Source: Seriola aureovittata | Lineage: Eukaryota; Chordata; Actinopteri; Carangiformes; Carangidae | NCBI RefSeq assembly: GCF_021018895.1 | Contig: NC_079364.1 | Coordinates: forward strand, 12,940,385-13,004,384 | Length of the DNA stretch: 64,000 nt | Direction of reading: 5' to 3' | In this document: positions 1 to 12,800 of the stretch, one piece after another | How the letters are laid out: each line of letters begins with the position of its first letter | How positions within the stretch are numbered: the stretch's first letter is position 1 | Notes under the pieces: model-generated | Database searches by the model: none | Told to the model about the DNA's origin: nothing | Seen by the model: only the letters and a program-made list of their open reading frames with translations | Program-made: the position numbers and the translations under genes

Positions 1-1927
1 AATAGCACACCATTATCATTTGCTTCCACAAAGTGCCTACTTCAGTACAGCTTTGATGTTTTGCATGTCCAAATGTTTAATGATTTGCTGTCTTTTTGCT
101 GTTTTGCACCTGATTCTCACCATGCTACCACTGAAAACCGTAACCGCCTCACTCATTACCTACCTCCAGTGTATTATCATGTTCCTGTCTTTGACTTGCT
201 GGGGCAATGTGGCCTGTTGTCATTACAACATGGATGCAGAATGACATCCCAAGTATATCGCAAGCAAGTATAGTTCATTCTCTCAGCTTGTGAAACTAGC
301 AAATCAGTGTAAACACAAAACTGTGTCCTGGTGCATATACACTGACATTTACCTAACAGATTGCTGTTGAAAATTGAGTCTCAGATGTTTCAGAATAAAA
401 GCACTGGCCATTTTTGTTGTACTGAAGGAACACATCGGCCAGTACTACAGTATGGCTGTCTTATTTGTTTATTTAGATAACAATGGAGGTCTGTGGTGTG
501 GATGCATAGGCTATTTCAAGCTGCGGCTACACAAACACTTGTTTCCATTGGTTTTGGTATCTTCTGGAGATTTATTCATTTAAAAAGAAGTAACTCCTGT
601 GCTTCTGCACTTAATATTACAAAAGTTGACACAAAACATAAATGTAAGTTAATTAGAACATCTTAATTGTGTGATTGGCTTTGTCGGCACTCAAAAGAAG
701 AGATCACAAAGAGCTGGGGGCGATAAAGTTGGTTTCTTCAATTTCTGAGAGACAGCACCCTGTCAGCTCTAAAGACATTTTTGTCATCATTTTTGAAGAG
801 CTTTGATTTTCCATCCAAGCCACAATTCAAAACTGGCATTTTGAGATCCATCCACTCTGGAGATTATTTGCAAAAAGCACCGTGATGGGTGTGAAAACAC
901 TGACTTTGACCAGAACTTGGAGAAAAAAAGCTATCTTTTCAGATTTAGCAGGCTTAGTGTGGACATTGCTTTAACTGGCAGTCTTAGGCATCAGCCACTC
1001 AAAGTATGATGTTCCATTAGATTGCGTCAGCTAGATTTAAAGCTGTTCTCTGTCTGTCTGTCTGCTGGTCTGTCTTTTTCTCTCTCTCTCCATCTCTGTT
1101 TCTTCCCCATTTTATGGCCAACAGAATGTGATAATCGTCATTGATGAGCAGTACACACTGTGTGTTAGCAATTACTATCATCAACTACTATATACAAATG
1201 TAACAGTAAGCTTGTAACATGTGTGGCTTGCCTGCTTTATTTTACCCTTATAGCCAAAGATTTTTGTTAGAATCAGCCCTGATCAATCAATTAATTAATG
1301 AGTGCACAAACATTTGAAAAAATTCAATTACTCTGTATTTAATGGAAATTTTTTAAGGCCTTGTATCTCTGCCACAGATTGCTGTTTTTTTCACGGCCAG
1401 AAGGGAGAGTGACTCACGCTCATCCGCCCTCAAATTCAGAGTTTGTGTGCTTGTGCTTGTGCTTGTGAGTGGCTTGTTTGTGTGACAGTGATGTGTTCAG
1501 ATAAGACATCAGAGGTGTGGTGACTGTCTATTTTCTGTCCTGCATCTTTATCTGCTGCTCCTGACCACAACACAGAGCTTGAAAATCACCCACTGAACCT
1601 GCTAGGTTGTATTGTTATATGGTTGTGTCTTTTTCTTTTGTCAGACAGCAATAACCTGCTGCATAGTCTTCAAAAACACCAATGCTGTGTAGAATCATTA
1701 AGTCAACTAGACACCAGATCGAACAAGCATCAGTTTTCTTCTGTAATAGTTTTTAAACATATAACCCCAAAAGACAAAAATCAGTATGCACATTTCTTCC
1801 CATACTTTCTAACCTTTGAATGCTTTTAAACCTGAAAATTTAGATATTTTACCACACTGTACCAGTGTCAGTCATCTAATGAATGAGAGCTGTGTTTGTG
1901 AATCCAACCCTATCCTAAGTTAACCTA

Positions 1928-1929
<2 letters not shown>

Positions 1930-2018
<89 letters not shown>
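1930..2018. repeat. (TG)n microsatellite
   Basis: An uninterrupted GT/TG dinucleotide run of about 89 bp. Long pure CA/TG arrays of this kind are typical of fish genomes and are usually length-polymorphic. Confidence 0.97.
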
Positions 2019-2022
<4 letters not shown>

Positions 2023-2837
2023 ATTCTACAAGAATGGAAACATAAACTTCAGGGTCCACATTCAGCACTCATACACAAGTTTGTGTCTGTGTATTGCTGT
2101 TGAAAACAACTAAAAATTGGCAGTTTTCCCAAAGCCAGCATTGCAAAACCCGTGATGTACAGTTTTTGTTTATACTTTCTGCAATGTTGATTCAGATCTA
2201 TGGTAAATTTGAAGCTGTCCTTTGTGGTGTTGAAGTATTGCTTTTCTTCTTTAAGAATTGTCGTATGTGGAATCTCGATATAAGACCACATGTAAAGCTG
2301 GTGAACAAAACTGATTTTGCATTTGTCAATTTGTTCAAAGTCTCTTTGTACCTGCCTTTTTATAATGGTATTCAAATCTCTTCAAATCTGATGTCCTTTG
2401 TTCTTCTTTCCTACCTCTTTGTAAAGTCATTTTAACTCTTCACTTAATTTAACTAATGAATTAATTGCCAGGTAACAGGGCTTACCCGACATAACAGTAC
2501 TGCAGTCGTTTCCATCCCTGTAGTTTGCAGGTTAAAATTGCCTACTAAGCTGTTGGTGACTATTAGACTGTCTAGGCAAAGCCTTTAACATTTCACCTGA
2601 CTGTCCTGAGCATCTGCCTTATGCTCCAGTGTGAAGAATACGCTGTGTTGGCTAGGGCTACCCCCCACCAGCAGATAATGGCTCATTTAGAGTATACACT
2701 GCTCACTCCTTGTGTTCATTTTCCACTCGAGACTTTGTCCGGGCATTTAGCACAGAATATAGACCCATTTTGAAAAAGCAGCCTGAAGCAGTTTTGTTTT
2801 TTCAGGGAGCAAAAAAATTAGTGATGCACTGATTCCA

Positions 2838-2881
2838 GTGATTGGTCACGTCCAGATTCAAGTCTGGACGTGACCAATCAC
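2838..2881. repeat. Perfect 19-bp inverted repeat (hairpin)
   Basis: The left arm at 2838-2856 is the exact reverse complement of the right arm at 2863-2881, with a 6-nt loop (TTCAAG). The arms contain GGTCACGTCC and its complement. The perfect match suggests a recent fold-back insertion or the remnant of a terminal-inverted-repeat element. No transposase or target-site duplication is evident. Confidence 0.85.
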
Positions 2882-5800
2882 CAATAAGTTGTGTTTCTTA
2901 GTCAGTCTTATGAAATAGATTAATTGATTGACCTATAATGAATTATTGTTCGAATTATTTGTTGAGTGGTATTCTTAACTTCTATGTCCTTAAAATATCA
3001 GTATTTTCTGTCTCTCAGTTTTGTATAATTGAATAGGTTCCGACTTGTTTGTTTTCCTTAAACATTACAAACAGTTTGAAGATGCTGCAATCATTTTTTT
3101 TTAAAAGTGTGATGGATGTTTTTCACAATTTTTTATCTGTTTGTTGATGGTCAGATTTTATCAGTGTGATAGCATGCCGTATACAGTCATGAAACTTTGC
3201 AAGTGGGTAGTTGAGATCAAAATGAAAGCCCTGTATGAAGATGGGTGTGGTCCGGCCCATGAGTACAGAGTCTTCATGTAATAATATAGCAACAATGTAG
3301 TAATGACTACTGAGTACTGTGTTGACGGGCGTCCTGCTGGTGTGATCCCAATTAAGATGGTGTGATCGTGGTTAATTTCATAAGTCCACTGCATAGAAAA
3401 TCAGGTCTCTGTCAATGTGAAAGCAAGTTCAGCACATGACGATATGTGATTTTTGTGTACTTTTTATTTTTAATGTTTTGTAATTTATCAAAGCAAAAAG
3501 GAGAAGAAAGTGTCAAAGGGAATTTTCTCTGCTCATATTGAGTCAAATCATCTCAGCAGGCTCGTTCTCTATCCATTGCAGTTTGTCATAAGAAATTCCA
3601 TCACAGATTTTTCCCTTTTTTTTTTTTTCATATTTATCTCAATGTGACCCACAATTCCAATTTATAATTTGATGCATTCTGCTTTGATATGGAAATTACA
3701 TTTTGAAGTATGGATTGCATGAAATCTTCTATTATTCTGTGAAGACAGAATGCAGTAGATGTTGCTATGGATGCTGCTAAAATTGTCACTCTGATGTGGT
3801 TGAATGCCAGAATTGGAATAGTAAATTATCCTGCTTATGCCTGTCACACACAGTAAAAAGCAGGAGAAGGAATTTATGCTCTCACATAAACAAACAAGTG
3901 ACTTGACAAAACATGGAAATGGAGGGATCTACACTCCATTTCCAAGAAACGATAAACTCAGAATTTATTCTCAACCACTACATTTTCACCTTATTCGTGT
4001 AATGGAAAATATTGTTTCACACTGGCTTCTGTTGGCACTGTTGGGGCTTTTCTTCTTGGCTTTGCTGTTGTGTAGTTCTTGAGCCTGTTTCAGCTGTCCC
4101 TCTAGTATTGGTGTGATGTAGAGCACTGGACCCTGAATAGGCTGAAATAAACAATAGCAAGTCTAATCTCTTCCCTGTCTCTCTCCCTCGAGTTTTATAG
4201 TCCCGTGTTTAGCCCAGAGCAAAGTGGAATGCCAAATTTTGGCATCAGCAACATGGCTGCCTCCCGACGATCATGAATTAAAGTGGCAAAGCTTCTAGTC
4301 AGTTTCTTTAGTCTTGTAAGTGCGTTTGTGTATTTCCTCCCACACAGTTGAGTTCATTGAGTTCAGCCAAGGTGTAGGTATCAGACAGTTACACCAGCTT
4401 ATTGTTTTTCTTTCAGACCAGTTAAGCTCCAGTTTCATCATTGAGCTGCAGATTTTTTTTTTCCTCCAGAAATGTTGGTGACCTCATGCTCAGTTCACCT
4501 GTGCCCCAGTTGGCATTGTATTCTCCAACTTTCCAGTGCTGTGGCTCACGTAGCCAACTGGGGTGAGCTGCAGAGAAATGAGGTCCTGCATAGCAGTGGA
4601 AAAAAGCACTGCACCTGTCACAGAAGCCTGAGGGGGACAGAGAGGACAGTGCTATACCAGCAATGCTCTCTCTGTATGTTTCTCCTTCTGTATCTGTATT
4701 GTCTGTAACCTCTTTACTTAACCATAGAACTGCACTAAGTATCCGGTTGTAATGAAGGAATTGGTATTGTTTTATTTTTATCTTGTGGGCCAACCAGTTT
4801 TGTTATGTTACTGTTCAATGAACAGTATCACTTCTCCATGATTTTGTATATGAAAGAGAGACATGAAAGCAGAAAAAGGTTATTTATTAATACTGGTAGA
4901 AAAAATGAAAATACATGTCTGGAAGTTAGACAATAATAGATAAATAAGGGCGTCTTGTGTCCACTTAGCATTATTTTTAGACTAGAATTCAGCGATGTAT
5001 CTATTTGTTTGCAAAGTGATCACGGCATACTCGTCTTAATTGCTGTTCAGTGGGAAGTTCAGAGAAGTAATGTTTGTCTGTGCATGTTTGTGTGTTCTAG
5101 ACCACTGACTGGCCTTCTACATGTGGTAGGTTTACTGGAAAACAACAAACCCTATCCAGATGGAGGTTTATGTGTTAAGAGCCGTGACTCAGAGCAAGTC
5201 CAAATGTAGCTACTTGAAAGACGGGTAACACATTATAGCACAGTGCATAGTATATATTTAAGAGCAGACACTTGGCCCCTTTGACAGCAAGAAGATAATC
5301 AGGCTGTCACGTCCATAACATTCAATTTTTGATGGCACCAATGAGCTCTGAGGAGCTTATCAATATTTTGATTCTTGCCAGTTATGAATTACTCTGTCCC
5401 TACTGTCTCTAGGTGTTTGTACCATGATACACTTTCAGGCTTTGAGATGAAGAAATACTGTGCACACATGCTTCGGATTCTCATTCTAGATTGATTGTAT
5501 ATTGTTCTATATGTAACCGTTTATTTAGCATTCATATGTGGCAATATAATATACTATAAATAAAACATTGTATTGTAAAAAAGAATGTCAAATGTGTGTC
5601 ATAATGCAAGTGAAAGGTGGTCACTTTAAATTTAGCCACTTCTGGCGCAGATAGGAAGTAAAAAAAAAAGAAAGTTCTTCACACACTTCCTTGCTGCTTG
5701 GAAACTTAAGGTGGATAAAGACTGCCTTGTTGTTTAGCTCACTTTCATAGTTTCAGACAGGGAGGGTGGTTTGTTTGTGTGTAAGTGAGTGGGTGGATGG

Positions 5801-5896
5801 GGGAGCTGGGGGTGCTATGTCCTAATGGGGCTGGATCTGTACGTGATCAGGAATGAGATGAGGCAGATCTGCTCCTCACCTGTCCTGTAGAGAGGG

Positions 5897-5899
<3 letters not shown>

Positions 5900-5983
<84 letters not shown>

Positions 5984-6000
5984 ACACACATACACGCACA
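5900..6000. repeat. (CA)n microsatellite
   Basis: A CA dinucleotide array, pure to about 5978 and then interrupted by TA and CG units. Translations of this stretch as Cys-Val or His-Thr polymers are artefacts. Confidence 0.97.
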
Positions 6001-9000
6001 GTAAATCAAGGCAAGCCTGCCCTGAGTGCTGGCTGGATAATCTGATGAATCTCCCTAGCAGCATGTGTGCCCACCTGTTAGTACAGCCCCTAGTTCCCAC
6101 TTCAATCACTACCACATTACTGAAGGGGTGGGTGTAAAAGTGTGTGTTTGTGTGGATGAGTGTGCAAGTGTGGCTCCAGGAATGTAAAGCCAGTTAACTG
6201 TTGAAAAGATGGAAACGATGTGGTGCATAAAGGACAATATAGGGTAAAGAAATGTGTGTGTGCATTTCTGATTTAACTACATAGGTTCGGAGATTTGTGG
6301 TTTTGCAGTGAAACATGTGCCACACATAGGCTGCTTTTGCTAGAAGCTCACATCCGGATATATGTCGGGGTAGGGATTAAAGAGGCATGTGTGGTTGAGT
6401 TATGAACAAGGAGTTCTAGTGTTCATAAGACCAAAGAACCTTCCAGTTCTTTGCTACAGCTCTGTGTACAATAGCTCGACCAGCCAAACCTCTGAGCAGC
6501 AGATTACTGATTGCCACCTCCCTGGAACACTACTTAACCAGCTACTGTTTTTACTCCAAAACACAAACCAGCAGGTCTTACGCCTGGTGGCATGGTTTTA
6601 AACACCAGTTGTATAAATTAATCATCATGGTGGCTGATAAAGATGGCTGACAGCTGTTGAGTGTAGAATATGGTTGCTGACCAGCTGCTTCCCCCTCCAT
6701 CCTTCAGGAGAACTCTGCCTGGGCTGGTTGTCACAACCCAGCTCAAGAAAGGACGGAGGGGGGGGTGGATCTTGCCGCAGTACTCCAAGCTCTCCTCCAG
6801 CTTCGTGGCTACCACTGCAAACTGTACATAGTGGAAATACTGCACAAGTTATTGCACAAAACTACCAAAACAATGTCTGAATATAGGCTATAGGAATAGA
6901 GTCTGTGTTGTGATGAATGGATGCTGTATTGTGACACTGAATCAGAGGCAGTGGCAGCTAGTTAGGCCAGGTGAGCAGAGTTGATGGTGACCAACTTGAT
7001 CCTGATGATTCTTGTCTTCACCCTTCAGTTTCCTGACAGACAGAGACTATTGGAATCAGAGAGAACCCTAAATAGGCCCATCAAATGGTACATTCCTGCT
7101 CACTCATCCAAAACACCACAACCCCTGTATCTGCATCAAGCTTTATCTTATTCTACAACAGTGCCACACCTTGTGTTTTACTGAGCTGCCCCAACAGCAG
7201 CAAGGGGTTGGTTAGGTTGAGGACTAGGCTGTGATGTGATGTGGATAACAAAAAAAAAAGCATTATGTAGAAAAAATTAAGAAGTGCTGAAGCTATGGAG
7301 TGAGACAAATATGGGAGAGCATGTGTCCTTTTCCTTATGTGTGGCTGCTGAAACTGTTAGCTGGTCTCTAGACAGAAGTAACCAGCACACACTCATTGGT
7401 CTCCTGCACTTCCCCTCTACCGCTCAGTGGCTTTCACACTCTGCAGAAACGTGAGCCTGAATAAATTGTCACACGCTCACAGATTATCTTCCCAGGATGT
7501 TATTTTGTGCAGGGAGGATGTTTGAAATGCCAGTCACAGACACACTGCTGCACCCTCCCCCATCCTCTCTCCTCTCTCCCACACACACAGTCTTTTATAA
7601 TGTACCGTTGAGCAGCAGTGGAAGAGTGCAGTGTAGTATTGCAGAGCTCTGCAGGGCTTATTTTTTGTGTTTTTTGAAGTGTGTGAGCGTGCCGGCACAC
7701 ATTGTGACAGTGTGGCGTAACGAGGCAACACGTGAGCCATTCTCACAGGGAGACTTTGTGGAGAGGCTGATTTACAGCACAGCTATTCACACCATCCTGC
7801 TTGTTCCTTCAAACCCTCCCCTCTGTCTTTCTCAATGAGCATCTTCCTATTTATCTCCTTTCAGTCCCTTTCTAGTCCTTTCTCTCCAGCTCTGTCCCTT
7901 TTCCCTCATTCCCCCCTTTATTTAAAAAAAAAAAAAAAAAAGCATCCAACCTCCTCAGCTAACAGGGAGAGATGAGCCATCGGAGGCAGGGAGGGAGGGA
8001 GACTGAGCTCGGCCGAGGCATTGACAGAGTAGAGAGACCCAGCACGGGTGTGAGCAGCTAAATATAGAGCGCCTCTTTGGAGCGGTGATGATGTCACAGG
8101 CCGGAGAGGAGAGGCAAACAGGGTAGAAAGGAGCACTGCAAGACTTAGAGGCAGCAGTCACATTTACAGGTTGATAGTTAGTCATGACCTGACTCTCGTT
8201 ATTTCACCTAAAGCCGTACACAAAGAGCTGTGATTTAGATATTACTGAAGCAACAAAAAATGTAGCAGTTTGCGGTTACTGTAAAATTATGTCAGACCAG
8301 ACTAAAAATGTGTCTTTTGAATTATGCTTTTAGAGACTTTCTTATGGCATTTAAGCTTGAGTAGGTGTATCATCTGCTCTGTTGTAGAACTGCAGTAGTT
8401 AGGACTGAGCTGGTGACACCAATCTTTTGGCAAAATGTTAACACATTAAATGATGATAGCTACTATGTGTTATCCTTGGTGTGTGTGTGGGGGGGGGGGT
8501 ACAATATAATCATCTTGACTTCTCACTCGCAGTATTTTTTGAAACAGAAACTAAGAAATTATTTGGAGATTGCGCAGTCCTTGTTTGTTGACTTGCATAC
8601 TTAATATGACAGGCCCACACAACCACAAACACACACCCTACCCTTTGTATCAAGAAGGCTACCTTTGTTGCACAACACTAATATATAATCCTCTCAGATT
8701 TCTAGCAAAAGATAGCTGTGAATATGAGAAAGCATCTGTCTGTTATGGGTTGCAGTAAGAGGAAATGTGGAGGAGAGCTTGGTGTACTGCGGCAAGATCT
8801 ATGTGGACGTGCACACGTACAAGGCCTTTCCTCTGCTACTGTAGCATAACACAGTACAAATGAAGTGAATAACATAATGAATAGCACGTGACTGAAATTT
8901 ACACGTAAGGTGTGGGTTACCGTGGAAGGTGTAGAGGGCAGCGTTTGCTGGTAATCCAACGCAGCCTTTTTTATCAGTGTTAGCTTTTGCCGGGTCAGGC

Positions 9001-9844
9001 CCAGTGAGGCTTTTATTGCAATGCGGCAGCTGCAGCACAAAGCCAGGGCCTATTCCTATTGATCGCTAAGCCTGATGGATTCTTAAGTACAGAAGGTTGG
9101 CTAGTCTGGTTGGAGCTGTCTTACATCATCTGCATTGACTCAACCTGCTCATGCTGATAAGCTGACTGCCTTTAGAGAATCCCTGTAGTAAGTCTACCAG
9201 CAGCATGTGACAAAACAAGTCCTGGCAACTAAAAAGTTAAATTTTAAACAAGCTGTACATTTGCAGTTGGAAGGATCTTAGAGTAAATGACATCTGGTTG
9301 AGCTCATCAACACTGAACTGGACTATGCTCTGTGCCTTTTGTGTTGGTAAGCATGAAAGCAGTAAAAGTGTGAAGTTGGCCCTCTTTATGACCCGTCTTT
9401 AAACTGAGGAGTGTCTGCCTCACAATGCCTCCCTTTCTCTCTCTCTCTCCATTTCTCTCTGTTGTTACTCCTTTCTTTCAATACATTATATGAGTTGTTG
9501 CTCTTCCCCTAGCAACACACTCTGGAGCAACAGTTGTTTTTGAAGGACCTACAAAAGCTTGGACTGTGAATGTCCCTCATAATAGCATTAATACACTTTG
9601 GAAATAAGGGGTTGTGACTTATTCTAAATGAATGTTGTTTTTACCATTGACATAAGTATAAGGATTTATCACTTTTCTTTTGTTATGAAAATAGATATTT
9701 AGCTATATGAAGTGTTTCTCTTTTCCAGTCATTCTGGATTTGGCTTCGGGGGAGGCATAAACCCCATGTTATTGTGTGTGTGGGTGTGCATGGGCCTGCA
9801 CATGTCCCTCATGTGATCTGATGTAGTGTGGCTTTCTTGTGTAG

Positions 9845-9857
9845 GTTGCTAGGCAAC
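9845..9857. promoter_or_regulatory. X-box palindrome (RFX-type site)
   Basis: The 13-mer GTTGCTAGGCAAC is a perfect fit to the RFX X-box form GTNRCC-N-RGYAAC family and is nearly symmetric. RFX transcription factors bind such sites, often in enhancers and cilia-gene promoters. An identical copy lies at 25988-26000. Binding itself is inferred. Confidence 0.5.
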
Positions 9858-12800
9858 ATGCTGTAGAATTCTCAGTCATAATCTTTGATTTTTAGCTCAG
9901 AGAGACGGAGACGAGTGCGTGGAGGAGGAAGCAAGAATGAACGAGTGTTTCAGAGTGCATGGCTAAGCCCTTAGAAAAATACATTCACTTCCTTCACAAG
10001 CCGCAGTCCTCTCACTGTGGTCGCAGTGAATTAATGGTGGCTTTTATAATTTTCATGGATTTATTTATTTCTGTGCTAAAAAACTGTTTTCTACCCCGTC
10101 ATTTATGTATAACTATGCTTGATTTTAAGATGAAATGTACAAAGAAGTCAAACAGTGGTTTTGCTTTTAGGTTGTTGTGACTTCCACCTCTCTGGGTATA
10201 ATACAGGGGGAATTCTGAAATATTTCTCCCCTACCTTTAGTCAGAGGGGACATGAAATAACAGTAATTACTCTCAGAGGAAGGGGAATTTTAGTTGTGTA
10301 GCCTAATATGTAGAGCATGATGAGTTTAGTAATTTTGTTTATTCTGTAATAATATCCTTTAAGAATAAATGCACTTATGCAGAAGAGTAAAAATCTCTTC
10401 CTCCATCACATATCAAGTTGCTCCCAGTCACACATTTTGATTAGCTGAGAATTTCCTTAAAGTGTCTACTCTCAGTCCTTATCATCTTAGAATTATTCTC
10501 CCTTGTTTACACTGGTCTCATTTGTAGCTTGATACTGCTTAAAGCATTATGGTCAGACCGCATTCAATACCTAATGCTATTTCAATCCACTTTCTCAGGG
10601 TTTAGAGACAGTATATTATCCGTCATAGTTACTGTGTTACTACTATACTAACAAATCACAATCTATAATGTCTACAGTTGAATTACGTTTTCACAGGCTT
10701 ATCAAACTTACTAGAAAAGAAACGAGAGAAGCAGGGAGAGGACTATGGAGGGCTGTGTTGAAGCAGGTCGAACGTAAAAGCAGAGGGATAGAAGAGGTGG
10801 ATCTCTGAGTAAAGAGCAAGTTGGTGAGCAATACAGGAGGCAAGTCAGAGAGAATAAGGATGGAGGAAAGCAGCCGAGTAAACGGCACAGAGGTGTAGTG
10901 TGTGTAGGCTGATGAGCTAGCTAGCACCCTAGCTGGAATGAAAAGCCTTTGTGTGCTTAATAAGATTGCTGGCAGCGCTCCAGCAGCTCTGGCTAGTGTA
11001 GGATTAGGCTTGGACAATCAGGACTGCAGGATCAAAACAAGGGGCAGGAACACCAGGGTCATTCTGCTTGCTAGGATACCATCTGCCCTGCTTGCCTGCC
11101 TGCCGCAGTCAGGGGGAGGGGAAAGAGAGAAAGAGAGCAGAGAGGGAGAGAGAGAGAGGAATGGGGGAAGGGCAGACCAGAGCTCTAGAGGCAACAACAA
11201 TGTTGAGACAGAGCTAGGCAGCTTTGTATGCAGCTCAGCTTTGCTCTGCTCAGTTCAGCACGCAGTGCTCTGCTTGCATACGCACATGCAGAAAAACAAG
11301 AAATATGCCTGTGCACCAATATCATCTGCAGAATATTTACAGGTAGTAAATACCATCTGTATTTGCTAGACCCTCCAAAAAAGAGATGTTTCAACACCAG
11401 TGGCTTATTGTGATGTTGAAATACATAAACATATATAATAATGATAATGATAAAAAATGTCCCTCCACCTAAGAAATATTGCGAAATTTGGGTAAAATAT
11501 GCTTTCCTCTCATTGACATCTACATTTTTATACAGAAACCTTTACCCTGTTTACAAATTAACTATTTTGTTTTGATCTCCGAAAATCCCAGTAATGTAGC
11601 ACAGCATGTTGTTATTCTTTTCTCCTTCATCCCGTACTAAGAAAGGTGGTTCATGTTTAAGGAAAGGTAGTATAACGGGAAATTGCATGCATAAATATGG
11701 AAGTGTTTGTCTTATTTTTTCACTGGCTGGGATGAAGGGGTTTCTTGGCTCTTATGGGATCTAGTTTAGTATTCCAGCAACACCATTCTATCAGAAAATA
11801 ATGTGCTGTTTTCATTTTATGATGAATATAATAAAACTAACGGCTGACTAAACACTATTTCCCAATTATCATTCTTGCTCTTTATTTTTCCCCTTGTCCC
11901 TTCATTTTTCCTTACCTCTTCATCCGGCTTCAGCCTTATACTTTCCCTTGCTCTCCAGTCTCAGACACAACATTTCCTGCAGGCCCCATGACACACACTC
12001 TTTCCCTCTCTCTCCCTCTGTTCTCACGCACTCACACATACACACACAAAGACACACACAGAGCTCAGAGCAGGGGTGGCGTCATATTGGTTCAGTCCCC
12101 CCTTTGTGTTTATGTGGAATGGATTTGTCCACCAGCACTGTGCTGTGCTTGGCCTGCACACAGCATTGTTGGAGGGGTTACTCTGCATGGCTCCTAGCCT
12201 CTATATGAACTCAGATCTTGTGGTTAGCACTTTCCAAAGCGTGCACCTTAGCTCTCCAGACAAGTATAATTTATAATTTTTTCAAATTATCAGAAGTCTT
12301 TTGCTTGGTGTGTAATTTGGAATTTCCGTCACCGAAGGGAGACAGAGTTAATAGAAGTTTCCAATCATACTGCAGATTTTGTGCTTGGGAGGCTGGAGGG
12401 GGAGGGTGAAAGATATAATGGGGATGGCTTTACAGAGGACAGGAGATAGGTTGAGGTAAAGAGACAAGAGGACAGACAGGCTAAATTGAGGCTACGGTTG
12501 TGGGTGGTGGCTGGAGGAAGAAGAAGCAAGGGGAGGAGGCTCAGCTGATGTAATGTGTAACAAAATCCATGCTCTGTGTAAATGCCTGTGTGCACCTTTA
12601 GTGTGTGTATGCATTAGTACTAAGGGCCAGCCTGCTGGCTCTCATCAATAATTCACTAGTCCTTTTAGTGTGTCTGCCCTCCTCCTCACATCCCCTCCCC
12701 CATCTGCCTACTCTGTCCGCCCTCTTTGCCCCAACCTCATCTCCCCTTTGCCCATCTCCTAAACACCTCCCGAAAACACACTCATACACACCACACCCTT

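Noticed and set aside
3160..3420. Possible dispersed repeat (GAAACTTTGCAAGTGGG style)
   Set aside because: It reads like a fish repeat, but I could not match ends, repeats or coding pieces well enough to call it.
4422..4793. 123-codon minus-strand open frame
   Set aside because: No family signature and overlapping frames on the other strand; consistent with chance.
5559..5564. AATAAA as the 3' end of an upstream gene
   Set aside because: No coding sequence precedes it in the window, and AATAAA is frequent by chance in AT-rich DNA. The left edge could still be a neighbour's UTR, but nothing shows it.
5815..6115. Frames encoding Cys-Val polymers, and similar Thr-His polymers at 15408-15771 and 29315-29509
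   Set aside because: They are translations of CA/TG microsatellites with no other protein-like sequence.
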